Shown here piece by piece: positions 59,119-64,000 of a DNA stretch of 64,000 bases; within the stretch, counting starts at the first letter, position 1, and every line of letters starts with the position of its first letter. The notes below the pieces were generated by a model. The model ran no database searches, had not been told where the DNA came from, and saw nothing but the letters and a program-made list of their open reading frames with translations. The DNA comes from Obelidium mucronatum. Its lineage: Eukaryota > Chytridiomycota > Chytridiomycetes > Chytridiales > Chytriomycetaceae. The stretch is taken from NCBI GenBank assembly GCA_025765595.1, contig JAIVFH010000017.1, forward strand, positions 124,001-188,000, written 5' to 3'. The position numbers were made by a program, and so were the translations under genes.

Positions 59119-62100
59119 CTACCAAAACATATGCACAAATCCTGTACCAGTTGCTACAAGCAAGTCACTTCCCCCATCATCGTCAAAATCCATTCGATGT
59201 ATCGAGACCCCAAACCTATCCCCCGAAGCAGCACCATAGATGCATTTTAACTGCGGAAAGAGATCCGCCAAGAACTGTGGATCATGCCGATGCCCACCTC
59301 CATGTGGGGGTCGGCGATTGTTTGTTGAAGTCGAGAATATCTGTGACGAAAATATCGTACTGCTTTCGATCCTGTGGATTTTGCCTGATTCTAAATTTTG
59401 GGGGGTGATGTTTTGGATCAGCCCAAGAATTAGAACGCTGCTTGCTGCTGGCAAGCACACATTGAAAAGCCACAACAACAAAATTTTTGTCTAACCTCCT
59501 TCTGCGGTGGACTCGGCCACCCACATTTCACCGTTTTCAATAAACCATCCACTTGCACCTAGTCTGGCGTTACTCCGAGACCCTTCTATACGAGTCAATG
59601 TAATGGAGTCCAAGGATCTACCAGTACCCAAAAGAGATTCTGGATCAATCACTCGAACCGTTCCTGCAGCATATCCGCGTGAAGAAATTGGCGTCAAAAT
59701 TCCAGGAAGATCCATGAATTTGGGTTGGGCTTCGCGCGATGTTTCTGTTGGTGATGAGATGAAGACGTACTGCTTTCCAGAGTTGTCTAGCGATCCTACA
59801 ATCATTTGACTTTTTCATGGATGGATGACGCGTTTAGTGTAATTTAAAAAAAAGCGTTTTCTGTGAATATCTTACCTGCCAAATCCGCTTAGCGCCGCTG
59901 AATGTGCAACAGAACCCACCAGAACGGGTGCAGCTAGCCCTGAAACGATTTTGAAAGCATACACTCTTCCAAATGCCTGTTGGAAGTACGCCAACCGCCA
60001 TCCAGGCGCACCCACGAATACGATACCATCTACAACCGCAACAGAAGTTCCGAAACCTTCAAACGCGATACCACCACCCAAAGGAGCAGACAAGCTCCAT
60101 AACGCGTTATCCAGCGTCATGGAATGGATTTGGTTTGGTTTAGATTCAAACATATGGACGATTCCTCGGTTCGGAGATTGTGCTGTTCCAAAATAAGGGG
60201 AGCCAATCAATAGCGACTTTCGTTCGCCACCAGCAGCATCAAGAGTCAAATCGCCAACAGACATGGTGGTCCCGAACCCTCTTGCTTTTTCATTCGCGGT
60301 TCTGGAAGTCGTAGCAAGAATAACAACATCGGCGTCCACTTCCGCGTTTAAGACGCACTGGTCTCCCTGCAAAGCTTTCTTTTGTTTGCAGTTCTTACTT
60401 AATCCTCCTTCAGAACTCCCGTAGAACACAAACACTGCTCCCGTATCGTGATATGACCATGGCGCCGACACCACTAAATCATCAATCCCATCCAAGTTGA
60501 AATCAAGCACTGCAAGCGAAGACCCAAAACGCCCACCCATCTGATTCGAAGACAAAGGGCCGTATATTTTTACAGCCGCCACAGTTTCCACTGGATGCGA
60601 CACAGATGTCATCAAATACTCATGTGACATGTTTGACAACACAAACACGCATCCGATTTGAGATGTCCCCAAATCGGAATACCCCGGCGCAGCCAAAACC
60701 AAATCCGGGAACCCACTTTTGGTAAAATCCCCAGAAGTAATCGAGTCCCCCAAGTTCCCATGCGGGTCTTTTTTGGAATAAAAGGTGTTCATTTTGCTGA
60801 CACTTTGAATATGTGCGATTGAGTGGCATCTTGGACCAAAGACCCATGAAGACACGATTGAGAGCATTTCTGATGTTCCTTCTGATATGGTGGATAGAAG
60901 GCGTTTTAGTTTTGTTGGTTCTTGGATTTCTGGGATTGTGGATTCGGTGGTTTGGGTTTTTCCCAAAGGGATTCTCAGGACCTGTTTCAAGAACTGTGGC
61001 AACCAAAGATGGTCTTTCAGCCCTATAACTAAGGCATCATTTTTTCCGTGAGTCAATCGAGCTTGTGCACCGTTCATCAATGTGAAGACACGGCTGTGGA
61101 TTGTTGACTCAGTCCTGCTGATTCTCTTTGATTTGCCCGTTATAATGAATCACACCCTCTGTCTCGCTTGGAATCTTGTTGGAGACGGAGTAATTTCTTG
61201 TCAGACAGTGCTCCATCGCCTCGAATTCCACCCGAACAATGAGTGGGCAAATCTCTCAGATCCTCGTTAAAGCCAGCAGTTCAAAACAAATATCCAGCAG
61301 GACACTACTGAAGCGCGTCCATTGAGTCGATTCCTCCATGCGGGTATGAATAATACATATCGATAAGAGGTGGCGCCTTTTTAGATCATTTTAAAAAAAA
61401 GTCAACCAGTGGGTATGATAAACAAAAACAAAAGAAACCTCTTGAGCCCAACGAGGATACAGATATCTCCCAGCGACTCGAATTCCTTGGGACGCTAGAT
61501 ATCCTTGACTCATACAAGTGTTGAGCTCCAAAACAGTGACTGAAAAGAAAGGAAAAAATGTTTTAAAAACCAGAGGAATGTCTGTACGTACGAAAAAAAA
61601 AAAAAAAAAAGTACCATCGAATCCAAGATCCTTATAAATCTCAACTAAATCCCCCGTTGGAACGCGCCATTCAAGTTGAATTATAGAATTCAAATCCATT
61701 GAATGAGCAAGTGCGAATTCCCCTCCAAAGTCCGCCATGGAATGTGCTTTGGAATACGATCCACCAAACACAGTATATCCCAAAGCTTCAACGAATCCCC
61801 ATCCTTCCTTGTCCAAGGAGTGCCAGGTATAATCAGCAACACTGTGGGATATTATGCCCAAATAGAACGAGATCAGAGGAATTGCCTCGTCTGTCCAAAT
61901 TAAAGATGCTGAGTGATTTGAGAGAGGTGGGTATTTTTGGTGTAGATGCTTGAATGCTGCCGTCCAGAACTTTGGCCAGTGAGCTTTAATGTTCAGATTC
62001 AGAACTAGATTAAAACACAGACCAATCAAAAGATTCAATAACCTTCTTCGGCTGCATTCCCCTGATTGGCGCAAGCGTAGCCCCTGATTTGTGGGCTTAA

Positions 62101-62410
62101 ACCATTTATACCTTTTTTGGAATTCAACACTCACCAATCCGGAAAGAATGATCCTGCATGCAAACTCGGTAATGATATTTTTGGTAATATATTAGAGTCG
62201 TGAATAAGCAATGCTGAGTCAAGAGCCCGCTCGGAGACATACGCATGTGTAGTCATGCTAAGGCATCTGGTCAGTCAACCGATGATTGGCGCATTAAGAA
62301 TTACCCACTTTTTTTGAAAGGCGATTAGCAGGAGAAGTAGAGAAGGGGTGTAACCAAGTTCTGTACCAAGCTGCCACAAGTGTGGCGGATCCAAGATAGA
62401 CAACCAACAT
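59119..62410 (-). CDS. GPLD1: GPI-specific phospholipase D-like protein
   Basis: Ten exons (62410-62367, 62257-62135, 62083-62043, 61983-61615, 61539-61439, 61376-61309, 61254-61156, 61093-59876, 59809-59496, 59444-59119), 900 aa. Signal peptide MLVVYLGSATLVAA, then a zinc-dependent phospholipase-C-like domain: THAYVSERALDSALL, FPDWGYAC, NAAEEAHWPKFW, GIISHSVADYTWHSL and GGSYSKAHSMADFGGEF hold the His/Asp/Glu metal ligands of GPLD1. A beta-propeller of FG-GAP repeats follows (SGFPDLVLAAPGYSD, FGSSLAVLDFNLDGIDDLVV, RKSLLIGSPYFG, MDFDDDGGSDLLVATGTG). In animals this enzyme releases GPI-anchored proteins. Exons 6-7 (61376-61156) are the least certain. Intron 1 at 119 nt was chosen because it joins the signal peptide to the conserved start. 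Confidence 0.8.
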
Positions 62411-62574
62411 TTTTGTGTGTTTATGGTTACTTTTTTTTTTTTTTGAATGGGCTCGTCTCCGCGGACTTCTCTTCAGAAATCAAAATAGGCGGGAGTCGGG
62501 AAACGCTGTTGCGAATGTAAGTGCCACAACAACTGCCGGAATTCCATTCCGATCCGGAAAAAAAACTGATTACA

Positions 62575-63678
62575 ATGAAGCATCCTGTCCTGGTCATTCA
62601 CGGCGGTGCAGGGATCATCCAAAAAGACAAAGTATCCGAAGAGCGTCGGTGAGAAATCGAATGATCGAATATCAACTGATTGAACTGAACTCATTGGTGT
62701 TGGGAAAGCGCACTGTACTTGGAAGGGTTACGACAAGCATTGTACGCAGGCTTCGCTGTTTTAAATAGCACATCAGGAAATGCGATAGATGCAGTAGCTG
62801 CTGCCGTTGCTTCTATGGAAGACAATCCACTGTTTAATGCAGGAAAGGGGGCAGTGTTTACAAGAAATGGAACTCACAGATTGGATGTATGTTCTGATTG
62901 TTTGTATGATTATAGAACCGTGAATTAACCATAGCCTCACAAGGCGTCCATTATGGAAGGCTCAAGCTGTCAAGTGGGTGCTGTTACTCAACTGTCGATG
63001 ACAAAGAATCCGATTGAGCTGGCAAAGTTGGTCTTGAAACACCAACCAAATGGTCATTGCTTTCTTGCGGGGCACGAAGGAGAACAATTTGGGGCTTCCC
63101 ATGGCCTGATTTCCGTTGATCAAGAATATTTCGCGACGGATCTACGCAGGCAACAGCACATTGCAGGTCTCGAACAAGAAAATGCGAAAGCTATTGTCTC
63201 AGAAGACTTTCGAGCTGAACCATTTGCTATTCAACACGAGGCTGGGTCTCTGGACTCCCCTAAAGGAACTGTTGGTGCCGTCGCCCTCGATTCCAAAGGA
63301 AACCTCGCTGCCGCGACCTCTACAGGTGGTATGACCAACAAATATGAATCTCGAATTGGAGATACTCCTATTATTGGTGCAGGGACTTACGCCGAGAATG
63401 GTGTGGTGGCTGTTTCTGCAACTGGCGACGGCGAAAAGTTTATCAGAGCTTGTGTTTCTTACGACGTTGCAGCTCAAATGAAGTATGGAGGAAAATCTGT
63501 TGTGGAAGCGGCTGAATGCACGTTGAAACGCGTCGAGGCGATGGATGGCAACGGCGGTTTGATTGCTCTTGATTCCAAAGGAAACATCTCCATGGCAAAT
63601 TCTTCAGGAATGTTTCGGGGATGGATTGATGCGGCAGGTGTCGCTCATTGTGCAATCTTTGTTGATGATGAATGTTGA
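62575..63678 (+). CDS. ASRGL1: Isoaspartyl peptidase/L-asparaginase (Ntn hydrolase)
   Basis: Three exons (62575-62648, 62709-62886, 62944-63678), 328 aa. VLVIHGGAGIIQKDK, SGNAIDAVAAAVASMEDNPLFNAGKGAVFT, ASIMEGSSCQVGAVTQLSMTKNPIELAKLV and the autocleavage site KGTVGAVALDSKGNLAAATSTGG, in which Thr becomes the nucleophile, are all present, followed by GDTPIIGAGTYAEN and SATGDGEKFIR. It hydrolyses isoaspartyl dipeptides and asparagine. The region between HEAGSLDSPKGT and upstream is shorter than in plants, as in fungi. Introns 1 and 2 end in GAAAG and ACAAG. The start is 164 bases from the divergent GPLD1-like start. Confidence 0.9.
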
Positions 63679-63702
63679 TCAAAGTCCATATTCAAACTGT
63701 AT

Positions 63703-64000
63703 TCAACCAATGAAATCAAAAATCATTTCTCTGATGGCTTCAGGAGAATCTTTTGGGCTCAAATGTCCAGCGTGCAAAATCTCAACCCTCTTTAAATGTT
63801 CAAACTGAGTTGTATAACCGACGACAGCGTCATTCATTCGCCATACTTCACGAGGCGCCTGCTGATACTGTTTCTGGCCATTCCACTCCAATCCCGAAAT
63901 CCAGTCGTTTGAAGACAAAATCCCATCTCGAAAGTCAAATTGCCCCTGATACAATAGCACCTTCAAACTATCGTCAAGACGTTTATCCGCATCAAACTGT
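63703..64000 (-). CDS. Serine carboxypeptidase (S10), C-terminal part, cut by window end
   Basis: At least 99 residues, open at the window edge. SLKVLLYQGQFDFRDGI carries the family's catalytic Asp (in QGQ-x-D), W..GLEWNGQKQY and AGHLSPKDSPEAI carries the catalytic His (VEILHAGHLSP), with the usual C-terminal helix. It belongs to the S10 family; vacuolar or secreted location cannot be judged without the N-terminus. It converges with the asparaginase gene, 24 bases between stops. Confidence 0.8.
   Translation of the reverse strand, partial: QFDADKRLDDSLKVLLYQGQFDFRDGILSSNDWISGLEWNGQKQYQQAPREVWRMNDAVVGYTTQFEHLKRVEILHAGHLSPKDSPEAIREMIFDFIG

Overview
The window is nuclear DNA of a fungus, most likely an early-diverging zoosporic (chytrid-like) lineage; the phylum is an inference. 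Support for a fungus: nearly all genes are eukaryotic with spliceosomal introns of about 45-120 nt, an Skt5/Chs4-type chitin synthase activator with a CaaX end is present, and there is a crinkler-like relic. Support for a zoosporic lineage is weaker: a CXorf65-type protein, a GPI-specific phospholipase D, a leukotriene-A4-hydrolase-type peptidase and a protein with a dynein-stalk-like region are unusual in yeasts and moulds. No rRNA gene or CRISPR array is seen; there is one tRNA gene. Exon edges were read by eye from GT..AG signals, reading-frame phase and family alignment, so single edges may be off by a few bases.

Layout. 0-6 kb: LEO1 and a divergent unknown gene, an F-box protein whose second half resembles a dynein stalk/microtubule-binding region, and an M1 aminopeptidase. 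6-8 kb: a HAC1/XBP1-type bZIP gene whose acidic C-terminal region lies about 0.8 kb downstream in another frame, with an Ire1-type hairpin at the expected 5' cut. 8.5-11 kb: a secreted CBM9-like gene and a tandem copy broken by a 1-nt deletion. 11.4-23 kb: unknown gene, SKT5-like gene, ORC4, tRNA exportin, prolyl iminopeptidase. 22.7-29.6 kb: a tandem segmental duplication carrying a secreted-protein gene; one copy is split by a young, internally deleted LTR retrotransposon with a 5-bp target duplication. 29.6-39.4 kb: F-box protein, Rad5/Rad16-like SNF2 ATPase with a 15-nt exon, CXorf65-like protein, and a 1373-aa membrane protein with a PstS-type binding domain outside the membrane. 39.4-50.2 kb: TMA22/DENR, CTP synthase, syntaxin, UNC93-like transporter, tRNA-Leu, carnitine acetyltransferase. 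50.2-64 kb: serine hydrolase, a frame-broken M16 peptidase gene, NF-YB, a crinkler-like relic, 3-ketoacyl-CoA reductase, PDH E1-beta, GPI-PLD-like enzyme, isoaspartyl peptidase/asparaginase, and the end of a serine carboxypeptidase.

Functionally this is ordinary dispersed eukaryotic housekeeping (transcription, replication, tRNA export, lipid and nucleotide metabolism, secretion) with three items of special interest: the candidate unconventional HAC1 intron, the PstS-domain membrane receptor-like protein, and the F-box/dynein-stalk fusion. The 22.7-29.6 kb duplication plus transposon is the clearest recently rearranged accessory region.
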